From contig NC_134087.1 of NCBI RefSeq assembly GCF_000715075.1, forward strand, positions 186,589,276 to 186,653,275: DNA of 64,000 nt. Direction: 5' to 3'. Under the pieces are notes generated by a model that was not told where the DNA came from, searched no databases, and saw only the letters and a program-made list of their open reading frames with translations. Numbering within the stretch: position 1 is the stretch's first letter; every line of letters begins with the position of its first letter. Source of the DNA: Nicotiana tabacum. Lineage: Eukaryota > Streptophyta > Magnoliopsida > Solanales > Solanaceae. Both the position numbers and the translations under genes were made by a program. Below are positions 9,523 to 22,072 of this stretch, one piece after another.

Positions 9523-12500
9523 TGTAATGACCCGACCGGTCGTTTTGAGAATTTGCACTTCGCTCGGTTATTTTAGGGCATAAGTAGCTCTATATGATGT
9601 ATTATGACTTATGTGAATCGTCAGTTTTGGTTTTCAGGTCATTCGGAATTGATATTGAAGAATGATTCTCAACTAGAAGCTTCAAATTAGAAAGGTTTGA
9701 CCAAGTTTGACTTTTTAGTATTTGACCTCGAATTGGATTTCTGATGGTTCTGTTAGCTCCGTTGGGTAATTTTTGACATAGGAGCGCGTCCGGATCATGA
9801 TTTGGTGGCCCGTAATGGAATTTGGCTTGAAATGGCGAAAGTTGAAATTTTGGAAAAGTTTGACCGGGAGTGAAAATTTTGATATCGGCGTCGGATTCCG
9901 ATTCTGGAAGTTCGAGCATGTTCGTAATGTCAAATGTGACTTGTGTGCAAAATTTAAGGTCAATCAGATGTGATTTGATAGGTGTTGGCATCGGTTGTGG
10001 AAGTTGAAGTTTTAAAGTTCAATAATTTCGAATTGAGGTGTGATTCGTCGTTTCAATATTGTTATGTGTGTTTTGAGGCCTCGAGTAGGTCCGTTTTGTG
10101 TTATGGGACTTGTTGGTATGTTGGGACGGGGTCCCGAGGGGCTCGAGCGTGTTTCGGATTGATTTCGGATCATTTTCTTCAATGTTGCTATTGTTGGTTC
10201 TGGTGTGACCGCACCTACGGTTGGTATGTGTAGGTACGGAAGTCGCAGAAGCGACGAAGTGGTTGCAGGAGCTAAAATAGTGCTGGATGAGGAAGACCAC
10301 AGAAGCGAAGATTGGGGCGCATATGCGGATGCATAGGTGCAAAGTGATGTAGCGCAGGAACGATGTTTTTCGTAGGTGCGGATGGTGGCTCCCACCTGCG
10401 ATATCACAGAAGCGGGTATGTTGTCCGCAGGTGCGAGGGTCAAGTCCTTAGTTGATTCCATAGAAGCGAAGGTTATGTCGTAGAAGCGACGCCGCAAAAG
10501 CGGCTAATGTGTCCGCAGATGCGAAAGTGCTGTGCAGAATGTTAAATACAAAGGTTCGTGATTTTGGCTTCATTTTTACATTTCTAAGTGCGGATTGGGG
10601 CGATTTTGGAGCAATTTTCATCACAAGGATTGAGGTAAGTGCTCTACATTCAGTTTTGATTTTATTCCATGAATCTATCTTCATTTTGTGGCAATTTGTT
10701 GATGAATTTTAGAGAGGAAATTGGGGGTTTGGCCTAAAGTTTCATAATATGAATTTTTGAGTTTTGAACACCGACTTGGAGTCTAATTTGAGTGAAACTA
10801 ATATGGTTGGACTCGTAATGGAATGGGTTGTCGGATTTTATGAGCTTTGTCGGGTTTTGAAATACGTGCCCGGGTGTTCTTTTTGTGGCCGAATTTGGGA
10901 TTTGATGTAGGAATCGATCTTTATTATTTGTAATTATTTACTTGGGCTTCATCTGATGTATTTGATATGTTTTGGCTAGTTTTGAGGTGGTGAGAGGTCG
11001 CTACGCGCGTGATGGCATTCTTGGAGCATCGCTTGGCTTGCTCGATGTTGGGATTGGCTTGTTTGAGATAAGTAACTTTTCTAAACTTAGTGCTGAGGGT
11101 ATGAAACTACGAATTATGTGCTGAGGTGACGCACATGTTAGGTGACGGGCGTGTGGGCGTGCACCCAGTGAGTTGTGACTTTGTTGTTACCAGGGTATGG
11201 TTTAGTGGCCCACTTTGTTGATATATGTGTTTTTCACCATGTGATAAAGTAACTAAGTTGTACATCATGCTAGATATCCTATTTAGGCTTTATACTGATA
11301 TCGTTGGGACCCTAGCAGTTGTTTCTTGTTGTCATCTCATTGATTTCATTGAAATTCGAACTCAGTCACATTCATGCATTCATATCATATCTCAGTCTCA
11401 ATTGCGCTTATTGATACATCATATCATTATTTCGGGTCAGTTTTCATTACATTGTGAGCCTGTGGGTGAGATTGGAGAGATTCATGACTGAGTGAGGCCG
11501 AGAGCCTAATTATGAGTGACAGTATGGGATCGGGCTACACGTCGCAACATGTTTTATTGATTTATACCATGATTAACTTGTTATAGCGTTTGGGCTGTAA
11601 GAGCCCCTCCGGAGTCTGCATACCCCCAGTAAGCATGGATGATATTATTGAGGGATGAATTTTCCTGGACATGGAATTGTCCAAAGTATTTGATATCTGG
11701 AAATGGATTTCTCCACATGGTTGGATTGCCCTTTTTCCTCGATACTAGGTAACTTCTAGTTAGTGTTGTATATGTTTTGGGATGGATTTCAATGGCCGCA
11801 TGGGCCAGATACAGTACCGAGTGGTTGAGCATTCATATATTATTGAGGGATAGATTTCCCTGGACATGGATTTTTTTGAAGTACTTGATACCTGGAGATG
11901 GATTTCCCCATAGGGTTGGATTGCCCTTTTTCCTCCGTACTGGATGACTTATAGTCAGTGTTGTATATGTTCAAGGATAGATTTTCCGTGGGGCATATGG
12001 GCTATATACAGTATGGTTGAGTATGATGAGTGGAAAGTGTGATATAGTGAGGTTAAGTATCCTGAGAGTGTGAGTACATGATTCATCTATGAGATACATC
12101 GCATTGGCATACATATATGGCATACATGCATAGAGACGCATTTTCCTCGTGTTGTACGGTATCACATCATTCATAACCTTTTACACACATTTATATGTGG
12201 TCATAGAGTGGTATTTCACACTTGTTATTTGGAAAAGAAATGAAACATTTTTTATCTATTGTGAAAAGCAGTATTCACGAAAATTACAGTTTTTAAACTA
12301 TCTCATAATTTTTAGATGAATTCGATAAAGGATTTGTGTTTTCACTGATATTCTTGAAAAGTGGAACTATTTTTGGAAAACTGTGCAAAGGCTGAACATA
12401 TTTATCTCCGAGATCATTTCCTTGTTTATATGCTCTACATTGTATGAATTGGTGTTGGACCCAACCTATGTTCCAACTCGTCATTGCTTTCAACCTGAGG

Positions 12501-12712
12501 TTAGGTTTGTAACTTTTTGAGTACATGGGGTCAGTTGTACTCATACTGCACTTCCTGCACATTGCGTGCAGATCCCGGATGCTGATGTTCTTGCGTTTGA
12601 TGGTTGCGGGATTTTGTGGCGTACCTGCGTTCCTGCTATTACTGCTTCTTGTTCATGGTAGCCTTAGATTATAAAACACTGTTTATGTACTTTTCAAATA
12701 GAAGATGTATTT
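9523..12712 (+). repeat. LTR A, first segment (5' LTR of outer element)
   Basis: Starts TGTAATGACCCGACCGGTC and aligns with LTR D along most of its length. It stops at 'gatgtattt', where the inner element is inserted; the missing tail resumes at 21841. It contains the CG-rich decamer array at 10209-10526. Confidence 0.82.
10209..10526 (+). repeat. CG-rich decamer array in LTR A
   Basis: Short palindrome-like words of the form CGCAGAAGCG, CGCAGGTGCG and CGCAGATGCG recur every 15-40 bp in an otherwise AT-rich LTR. Several are paired with complementary CCGCACC words. Matching arrays occur in LTRs B and D. Confidence 0.6.
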
Positions 12713-15700
12713 TGTAATGACCCGACTGGTCGTTTTGAGAAATTGCACTTCGCTCGATTGTTTGAGGGCATGAGTAGCTCTGTATAATGTATTATGACTT
12801 ATGTGAATCATCAATTTTGGTTTTCAGGTTAATCAGGATTGATTTGGAAGGATGATTCTCAGCTTAAAGCTCTAAATTTGAAAGGTTTGACCAACTTTGA
12901 CTTTTTAGTATTTGACCTCGGATTAGATTTTTGATGGTTTCGTTAGCTCTGTTGGGTGATTTTGGACTTGGGAGAGCGTCTAAATCGAGATTTGGAGGTT
13001 CCTAGTGGAATTTGGCTTGAAATGGCGAAAGTTGGAATTTTGGAAAGTTTGACCCGGAGTGGACTTTTTGATATCGGGGTCGGATTCGGATTCCGGAAGT
13101 TGGAAAAGGTTCGTAATGTCAAATGTGACTTATGTGCAAAATTTGAGGTCAATCGGACGTGATTTGATAGGCTTCGGCATCGGTTGTGGAAGTTGAAGTT
13201 TCAAAGTTCAAAGATTTCGAATTGAGGTGCGATTCGTCGTTTCGATGTTGTTATGTATGTTTTGAGGCCTCAAGCAGGTCGGTGTTGTATTTTGAGACTT
13301 GTTGGTACATTTGGTTAGGGTCTCGAGTGGCTTGGGTGAGTTTCGGACGAGGTTTAAATCATTTCCACTCCATGTTACATAGCTGAAGGTTTTCTGGTTC
13401 TGGTTCTGGTCTAACCGCACCTGTGGAGTGTTGGTCGCAGGTGCGGAGCTGCAAAAGTGGCAGTATCATCGCAGAAGCGAGAAGGGAAGCTGGGAGTGTT
13501 GCTCGCAAGTGCGGGTGCTTGGACACACCTACGCAACAGCAGATGCAGTTCATGAGCGCAGAAGAGCAATCACAGAAGCGGCTTAAGACCGCAGGTGCGG
13601 GGATTTCTGGGCAAGCTATTTTCGCAGGAGCGAGGTTTTTACCGCAAATGCGGTGGTCGCAGATGCGGCAATTTGACCGCAAATGCGGAATTGGCTAGGA
13701 ATAAGCTATAAAAATCGAGGTTTTGGTTATTTCTTCATATTTTGAGATATGTGACTCGGATTGAGGCGATTTTTGGAGCAATTTTCATTACAAAGATTTG
13801 GGTAAGTGTTCTACACTCAGTTTTTATTATACCTCATGAATCTATCTTTATTTTTGGCAATTGATTGGTGAATTGAAAGAGGAAATTGGTGGTTTTGGCC
13901 TAAAGTTTCATAATGTGAATTTTTGAGTTTTGAATACCGATTTGGAGTCGGATTTGAGTAAAACTAGTATGGTTGGACTCGTAATTAAATGACTTGTCAG
14001 ATTTTGTGAGTTTTGTCGAGTTTCAAGGTGTGGGCCCGGGTGTGATTTTGGTCAGATATGGGATTTGACGTAGGATTCGATCTTTATCAGTTGTAATTGC
14101 TTCCTTGGGCTTTATCTGATGTATTTGAGTTGCTTTTGTCTTGTTTTGAGTTGTTCAGCGGTCGCTACGCGCTTGATGCCATTCTTGGAGCATCGCTTGG
14201 TTTGCTTGGTGTCAGAATCGGCTTGTTTCAGATAAGTAACTCTTTTAAACTTAGTGTTGAGGGTATAAAACCCCGAACTACGTGCTATATGAGTGATGTT
14301 GAGGTGAGGCACATGCTAGGTGATGGGCGTGTGGGCGTGTACCTCGTGAATGGTGACTTTGTCGTTCTAAGACACTGTATAGTGGTCCTATTTTTGTTGA
14401 TATCTGTGATTTCACCATGTGATAAAGTAATTGAGTTGTGCATCATGCTAGATATCATGTTTAGACTTTATAATGATACTGTTGAGGCCCGAGGGATCAT
14501 TTCTTGCTGTCATCTCATTTCATTCATTGATATTCTGTACTCAGTCTTGTTTATGCACATCATATCATGTCTCAGTTATTATTATTTGACACTTCATATC
14601 ATTGTTTCGGGCTAGCTCATGGCATTGTGAGCCCGTGTGTGAAAGACTGGAAAGTGATGACTGAGTGAGGCCTAGAGCCTAATTTTGAGTGACAGTATAG
14701 TATCGGGCTACACGCCGCAGCGAGATATTGAACATGCCTTCACTGGCTTGCTATAGCGCTTGGGCTAAGACGAAGCCCCTCCGGAGTCCTTATACCCCCA
14801 GAGACCGCAGTTGATGTTATTAAGGGATGGATATTCCTTGGACATAGATCTTGTCTGAAGTATTTATCTGGAGATGGATCTTCTCTATGAGGCTGGATTG
14901 GCTTGTTTTTCCTCGGTACTGGGTGACTTATAGTCAGTGATGTTTATAAATTCAAGGATGGATCTTCCCTGGACCGTATGGGCCATATACAGTACTGAGT
15001 AGTTGAGTATGATGAGTGGAAGGTGTAACATAGTGAGGTTGAATACTCTGAGAGTGTGAGTACATGATTCATCCATCATATACATGGTATTGGCATGCAT
15101 ATATGGCATACATGCATAAAGACGCATTTTCCTTATGCTGTATTGTATCACGTCATTCGTGACTTTTTACACACATTGATATATGGGCATAGAGTGGTAT
15201 TTCACACTTTTATTTGGAAAGGAAGTGAAACATGTTTAACTATTGTGGAAAGGATCTTTCAAGAAAAAAAATCACAGTTTTCAAACTATCTCATGACTTT
15301 CTAATGATTTCGATAAAGGATATGGATTTTCACTAATATTCTTGAAAAGGTGAACTGTTTTTGAAAAACTATGCAAAAGCTAAACATTATTGTGTCTGGA
15401 ATTATTTCCCTATTTCTGTGCTCTACGTTGTATGAACTGCTATTGGATATTTGTGTTGGACCTGACCTATGTTCCAGCTCGTTATTGTTTTCAACCTAAG
15501 TTTAGGTTTGTTACTTATTGAGTACATGGGGTCGGTTGTACTCATACTACACTTCCTACACATTGTGTATAGACTTCGGATGTCGTTGTTGCTGTGTTCG
15601 TTGGGAGCTGAATTTGAAGATGTACCTGCGTTCATGCTGTAGCTGCCTCTTATTTATGGTAGCCTTAGAATTTTAAACTCTGTTTATGTATCTATCAAGT

Positions 15701-15912
15701 AGATGATGTACTTTTTTCATATCATCTTTATAAACTCTATTCTTAGAAGCTCATGATTTGTACTACCAGTCCTTGGGGAATGTAATAGAACCAGATAGTT
15801 TATTTGTTTAATTGTTTAATTAACATTATTGGAAATTGGATAGTTATTAGTTGGCTTACCAAACAAGTTGGGTTAGGTACCATCACAACTAGTGGATTTT
15901 TGGGTCGTGAGA
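12713..15912 (+). repeat. LTR B (5' LTR of inner element)
   Basis: A 3.2-kb LTR from TGTAATGACCCG to a mutated end GTGAGA (family end GTGACA). It is followed by a tRNA-Met-type PBS. It holds a decamer array at 13414-13688 and the TTGGCTTACC...GCCATCAC tail typical of the family. Confidence 0.82.
13414..13688 (+). repeat. CG-rich decamer array in LTR B
   Basis: Same kind of array as in LTR A, with words such as CGCAGGTGCGG, CGCAGAAGCG and CGCAAATGCGG. LTR C lacks the segment that should carry it. Confidence 0.6.
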
Positions 15913-18900
15913 GATTGGTATCAGAATTCTAGGTTTATAGGTTCTACAAGTCATGACCAAGCATCTAGTAGAGTCTTGCAGATCGGTATGATGACGCCCA
16001 TACCTATCTTCGAGAGTCTACAGGACATTTAGGATATACTTCCCATCTTTATTTCCTTATCGTGCGACATTAATTCAGCTTGAAGCGTAACTCCTTGAAT
16101 TCCTTCCACGCATTCATATGCGCACATGAGTGCTCAATATCAGATGTGTATCGACAACTTGTGATTCTCTGGATGAGGTGCGATATGTGATTTCTGTGTT
16201 TTGATGATGGGCCAATATGTAGGGCTTGAGGCCGGGTTTTGACTGTAGCTTGAGTACTATGGTGTTGATTGTGTGAGCACGTGTTTTTGGATTTATATGT
16301 CTCGTAGCGTCCCTATGAGTGGAATTTGTGACTAAATGAGTAGTCAGATTGCTATATGATGAGTATGATATGACTATGGGTGTTCAGATAGATTTAATTT
16401 GATGAAAAGAGTTCGATTGAGAGGAAAATTTGGTGCTTGATTTTCATCTTGATTCGACGTATAGTCTAAGTGATAGGTGTGTGAAGGATTATTTTCATGT
16501 TGTATGGTTGAGGAATGAAGTAGACTTACATGTCATGATATAAGTCAAAATCAAGAAGATTAAGTAATTGCGTAGTATTTGTGATTGTGGAAGGGTATGG
16601 AAAGATGTCGGTTTGAGGCTAAGCAGGTGGGTTATCTCATGCGGAGTGTCATCGGATTGTGTGATCCTTATGTTGTTTTGTATCGAGTCCTCTTTTACCA
16701 GTGAATTATACGTGTTGCAATTTGAGTTTGGATCATTATGAGAGTTGGCTTGAATGTTACAAGGGTGAATATGAAGATTATAAATGATTTTAGATCTTAG
16801 ATGGTTGGTGATGAGTGAACTTGCCAAGGATTCAGTTGAATTTCATTGCGATATTGTGGCAGTAATGGTGTATGGATATTGTGGGTTATTAGATGGTTTA
16901 TTCCTTGGCTTTGAGCCAAGTGGAGGAGTCTGCTATTGACGAGCTGATTGAATGGTTATACTTAATTTCGGTTTGAGGTAGATCGTGAATCAGTTATAAC
17001 TTGCAAAGGCTAAATCCGAGGATGACTCGAGTAAAGGAATTTCTGGATACGGGTTGTATTATGTTTTGTGAGTATATGGGGAATATTGGGATGATTGAGT
17101 TGTTATTCGTAAGGGAGGTAGTGTTCATGAACTAGAAATTTGCTCGGTTGCTTAGAGGTGTGAATTACTCTCTAGGGTGTTGGTGTGCAAATGGGGCACA
17201 AGTCGTTCGGTCTGTTTGATCGGTTTAATGGAGATTTGAGTAGAATGGATGATTCTCGAGAAGGTTTTAGTAGCTTCAAGATTTATATGTAGCAACTGGG
17301 AATCTTCAAGATTTATATATGGCTAGAATATGAGATTTAAGTTGGATGATGTCAAGACTTGTGGCATATAGATATCACTATTGATTCTATATATCAGTAT
17401 CATGAAGGTGAAGGTAATGGCTTTAGATTCGCAGGAAGTCTCTTCAGAGTAAGTATTTTGAATGTAGTGCTTTTGGGGATATTTGAGAGAGCATTCAGCT
17501 TAGGAGCCTTAGACGATGTGGTTTTATTCTTAGGTCTTGTGTGGTAATTCTAGGTTGAGTATTGTGGTGTTATAGCGAGGAGAAGTATCAATTGGAAGGT
17601 AATTCGGAAGGAACTCAGAGAATTAGGACAGTTTGGTAGTAGGTTGAATCGGCATAGTAATGGATATGATCGGTTCTTGGGTGCTTATGATGCAGTGGGT
17701 TTCTACAGGAGTTTTGCAGCAATGCTCTTGGGTTTTTATGGCTTGCGTAGCATGGTTGAGTTAGAAGGAGTTAGTCCTGACGATTTGGTTTTGTGCAAAG
17801 GGAATTCGGAGAGTTCTTGATGGTTTCTACCACAATTAGAGAGGTGTATTTTCTCTTGGCGTGAGGAGCATATGATATATAGTTATTTTTCTCCGGATGA
17901 GATCAAATGGACTCGGAGTAGATTACGAAGTTCTCGTATTTTCATATGATGGCAAGGTTTATGCGGTGTATTGTGTGGGCTCGAGATTTGGCATGCGCAA
18001 GGTCAAAGTGTATTTCTTAGGCAGCATGGGCAGTTTCAGATGACTAGAGAAATGATATTACTATTAGATATGGCGTGAGGAGAGTGAAAATTTCAGAAGG
18101 GGCATTGTGTTTTGCTTTATGGGTACTCCATTGGTATTGCGGCACTCTCCTATTTGATCGACTGCTAATATTCAGATTTTTGCAGCGTGGCACGGGAGAA
18201 TTCTAGAAGTATTTGTCACGGGATAATCATGTATGAGAGATATGTTGGATGTTCGGGTGGTGGAGTTGGGATCGAATATGGTGATTCGTGTGCTATATGG
18301 ATTCGAAGACTGGGAGTTCTCATAAATAGGTTGTTCGTGGTTGTGGACTATGAAGATGTGGGCAAAGTTAGTTAGATGATAGTATATGATATGATTCATC
18401 CATTGTGAACTTTCATAGAGTTATTTAGCTATTGTGGGCGACCAGAGTTGATTTTGGGTTCATTGGTAGGCCCAATATGGATGTGTGGTGTGCATCGAGT
18501 CGGACATGTTAACTCTGAACTGCTATTATTGAGGGATGTGTCATTCGATTGTTGCTGAGCTTATTCGTATTCTGAAATGATCTGTGAGTTACCATTTTAT
18601 GTTACGAGGAGTTGTGATTCCTTGGTTATATGCACATATGGTGCGGTTCTATTAGGGTCTTATAGCGAAATTGGAGCAAGAAGAGCATTGGGTATTGCTT
18701 GGTTGATGGCGTATTGGTTATGCTCTTTCGGGTTTTGAGTGGCATTGTGTTATTTGCTCCTCCGTGGTTATGGTAATTCACTTTGGCTTCTTAGTGTCGA
18801 ATTTTGCGTGGTTATTGATTTTTTTGAGTAGGGTGGCTCGAGGTATACAATATAAACCAGTGTTTGGATGAGTCAGGCCTTATAGCGGAGTTATGTTGAG

Positions 18901-19729
18901 ACATGATCCTTTGTGTTAGATTCGTGTGTCTTGGTTATACGGTGCGTAATGGGTTCTTGGTATTGTGTTGTGGTGGTACTTGTTGAGCTAGCGAGACTGT
19001 TCTCTCGTCTGAGTCATTTTTCATGATTGAGTATATTTGGAATGTTGCTTATTAGTGCATGGATTGCACGAGTTACGGCTTTAGATTGTATTGATGTGTC
19101 ACGTCACTAGAGTGGTCGTGTTGGATGAGATGGGGTCATTGGACCTAGAATGAATTCTGTCGGAATTGATTGCAGCGTGGTTTGAAGAATAATATTGGAA
19201 GTCGGCTTAGAAATTTGTTGTAGTCCCTATCGAGGGAGAGGGAGATCTGTGATTGATTGACCTATGGAATGGTTATGAGTCTTTGCATGTTCCTTTCATC
19301 ATTGGCAGTGTATGAAGATTTCAGAATGAGGCTTTATTTGATATGAGGTTTATTACCGGCATTGAGTTGTTTTGAGCAGCTGTTGTGATTGGAAATTTAT
19401 CACTATAAGTGTTTGAGCTATGTGGTACATCACGTAATTTCATCTTGGGTTATGACTATGGCTAATACAGCTTGTTCAGACTTATACAGTGTGTAGATGC
19501 AAGATTCTGATCTTATAGTTAATTTCAGATACGGAAAGTGGATTCTAAGGCTTATGGGTTAGGTTGGATGAAGGAATTCAATTTATATTGTGTTATCAGA
19601 CCTATATGGGATAGGGTGATGTGGAATTACCTCCGGGGTATGCATGTGGTAAGATTATTCAGCGATTGGATGGATTTTGGAACAACTTTGGGCACGTTCG
19701 GGGACGAATGTATGTTTAAGTGGGGAGGA
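15913..19729 (+). other. Internal region of inner LARD-like element
   Basis: 3.8 kb without gag, protease, RT, RNase H or integrase motifs in any frame. Long blocks are shared with the internal region of the outer element (for example 18000-19727 against 22195-24428), so this is family sequence and not random insertion. The PPT AAGTGGGGAGGA lies at 19719-19730, preceded by a 'ggacgaatgtatgttt' block typical of the 3' end of Tekay-like gypsy elements. Frames at 17359 and 19538 are short and unlike known proteins. Confidence 0.65.
15916..15933 (+). other. Primer-binding site, initiator tRNA-Met type
   Basis: TGGTATCAGA followed by a partly diverged extension, three bases after the end of LTR B. 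The first ten bases are complementary to the 3' end of plant initiator tRNA-Met as I remember it. Confidence 0.7.
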
Positions 19730-21835
19730 TGTAACGACCTGACCGGTCGTTTTGAACAATTGCACTTCGCTCGGTTGTTTGAGGGCACGAGTAACTCCGA
19801 TTGATGTATTATGACTTATGTGACCAGGTTTGACTTTTTAGTATTTGACCTCAGATTGGATTTCTGATGGTACCGTTAGCTCTGTTGGGTGATTTTGGAC
19901 TTGAGAGCGCGTACGGATCGGGATTTGGAGGTCTGTAGTAGAATTTGGCTTGAAATGGCAAAAGTTGGAATTATGGAATGTTTGATGGGGAATGGACTTT
20001 TTGATATCGCGGTCGGATTTGGATTCCGGAAGTTGGAGAAGGTTCGTAATGTCAAATGTGACTTGTGTGCAAAATTTGAGGTCAATCGGATGTGATTTGT
20101 TAGGTTTCGGCATTAGTTATGGAAGTTGAAGTTTCAAAGTTCAAAGTTCAAAGATTTCGAATTGAGGTGTGATTCATCGTTTCGATGTTGTTATGCGTGT
20201 TTTGAGGCCTCGAGCAGGTCTGTGTTATGTCTTGAGGTGACGCACATGATAGATGTCGGGCGTATGGGCGTGCACCTCGTGAATGGCGACTCTGTCATTC
20301 CAGGACACTGTATAGTGGTCCTATTTTTGTTGATATCTGTGATTTCACCATGTGATAAAGTAATTGAGATGTGCATCATGCTAGATATCATGTTTAGGCT
20401 TGATGCTGATACTGTTGAGGCTCGAGGGGTCATTTCTTGCTATCATCTCATTTCATTCATTGATATTCTGGACTCATTCTTGTTTATGCATATCATATCA
20501 TGTCTCTGTCTCAGTTATTATTATTTGACACTTCATATCATTGTTTCGGGCTAGCTTATGGCATTGTGAGCCGGTGTGTGTGAGACTGGAGAGTGATTAC
20601 TGAGTGAGGCCGAGAGCCTGATTTTTAGTGACAGTGTGGGATCGGGCTACATGCCGCAGTGAGATATTGAACATGCCATCGCTGGCTTGTTATAGCGCTT
20701 GGGCTAAGAGAGAGCCCCTGCGGAGTCTTTACACCCCCAGTGAGCATAGTTGTTGAGGGATGGATTTTTCCTAAACATGGATCTTGTCCGAAGTATTTAT
20801 ATCTGGAGATGGATCTTCTCCATGAGGCTTGTTTGGCCTATTTTTTCTCGATACTAGGTGACTTATAGTCAGTGATATTTTTTTATTCCGGATGGATCTT
20901 CCCTGGGTCATATACAGTACCGAGTGGTTGAGTATGATGAGTGGAAGGTGTAATACAGTGAGGTTGAGTACTCTGAGAGTGTGAGTACATGATTCATCCA
21001 TCATATACATGGCATTGGCATCCATATATGGCATACATGCATAGAGATGCATTTTCCTCATGTTGTATTGTATCACGTCATTCGTGACTTTTTACACACA
21101 TTGATATGTGGACATAGAGTGGTATTTCACACTTTTATTTCGAAAGGAAATGAAATATGTTTAACTATTGAGGAAAGGATCTTTCAAGAAAAGAAATTAT
21201 AGTTTTCAAACTATCTCATGACTTTCCAATAATTCGATAAAGGATTTGGATTTTCACTGATATTCTTCAAACGCGGAACTGTTTTAGGAAAACTGTGCAA
21301 AGGCTGAACATTATTTTCTCTAGAATTATTTTCCTATTTATGTGCTCTACGTTGTATGAACTGCTGTTGGATATTTGTATTGGACTCGACCAATGTTCCA
21401 GCTCGTCACTGCTTTCAACCTAATTTTAGGTTTGTTACTTATTGAGTACATGGGGTCAGTTATACTCATACTACACTTCTTGTACATTACGTGCAGACTT
21501 CGGATGTCGTTGTTGCTGCATTCGCTGGGAGCTGAATTGGAAGATGTACCTGCATCCCTGCTGTAGCTGCCTCTTTTTCATGGTAGCCTTAGAATTTTAA
21601 ACTCTGTTTATGTGTCTATCAAATAAATGATGTACTTTCTTCATATCAGCTTTGTAAACTCTATTCTTAGAAGCTCGTGATTTGTACCACCAGTCCTTAG
21701 GGAATGTAATAGAATCAGATAGTTTATTTGTTTAATTGTTTAATTAACATTATTGGAAATTGGATAGTTATTAGTTGGCTTACCTAATGGGTTGGGTTAG
21801 GTGCCATCACAACTAGTGGATTTTGGGTCTTGACA
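19730..21835 (+). repeat. LTR C (3' LTR of inner element, internally deleted)
   Basis: Starts TGTAACGACC next to the PPT and ends CA at 21835. Relative to LTR B it lacks about 1 kb, jumping near 20235 from the segment matching about 13285 to that matching about 14297, which removes the decamer array. A smaller segment near 19820 is also missing. Confidence 0.78.
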
Positions 21836-21840
21836 AATTT

Positions 21841-22072
21841 ACTTCATATCAGTCTTGTAAATTCTACTCTTAGAAGCTCTACCAGTCCTTGGGGAATGTA
21901 ACAGATCCAGATAATTTGTATGTTTAATTGACTTGTTAGCATTATTGAAATTGGATAGATATTGGTTGGCTTACCTAGCGGGTTGGGTTAGGTGCCATCA
22001 CGACTAGTGAATTTTGGTACCTAGCGGGTTGGGTTAGGTGCCATCAAGACTAGTGAATTTTGGGTCATGATA
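21841..22072 (+). repeat. LTR A, second segment (tail after the nested insertion)
   Basis: Resumes at 'acttcatatc' and ends at GATA (family GTGACA) just before a PBS-like TGGGTATCAGAGC. A 46-bp tandem duplication lies within it, with copies starting at 21972 and 22018. Confidence 0.78.

Larger units (their letters stand above)
12713..21835 (+). mobile_element. Inner LARD-like gypsy element nested in LTR A
   Basis: 5' LTR B (12713-15912), internal region without recognisable ORFs, PPT, and a shortened 3' LTR C (19730-21835). The left flank is TATTT and the right flank AATTT, a 5-bp duplication with one mismatch. Removing the insert rejoins LTR A as gatg-tattt-acttcatatc, exactly the sequence found uninterrupted in LTR D, which confirms the insertion point. 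It belongs to the same family as the outer element but a distinct subfamily. Confidence 0.83.

Noticed and set aside
10209..10526. CRISPR-like array of short repeats
   Set aside because: Repeats are about 10 bp, degenerate and unevenly spaced within an LTR.
9523..15912. Tandem LTRs A and B as a simple LTR duplication
   Set aside because: B pairs with C by sequence, the tail of LTR A resumes after C, and a TSD-like TATTT/AATTT flanks B-C, so nesting explains it better.
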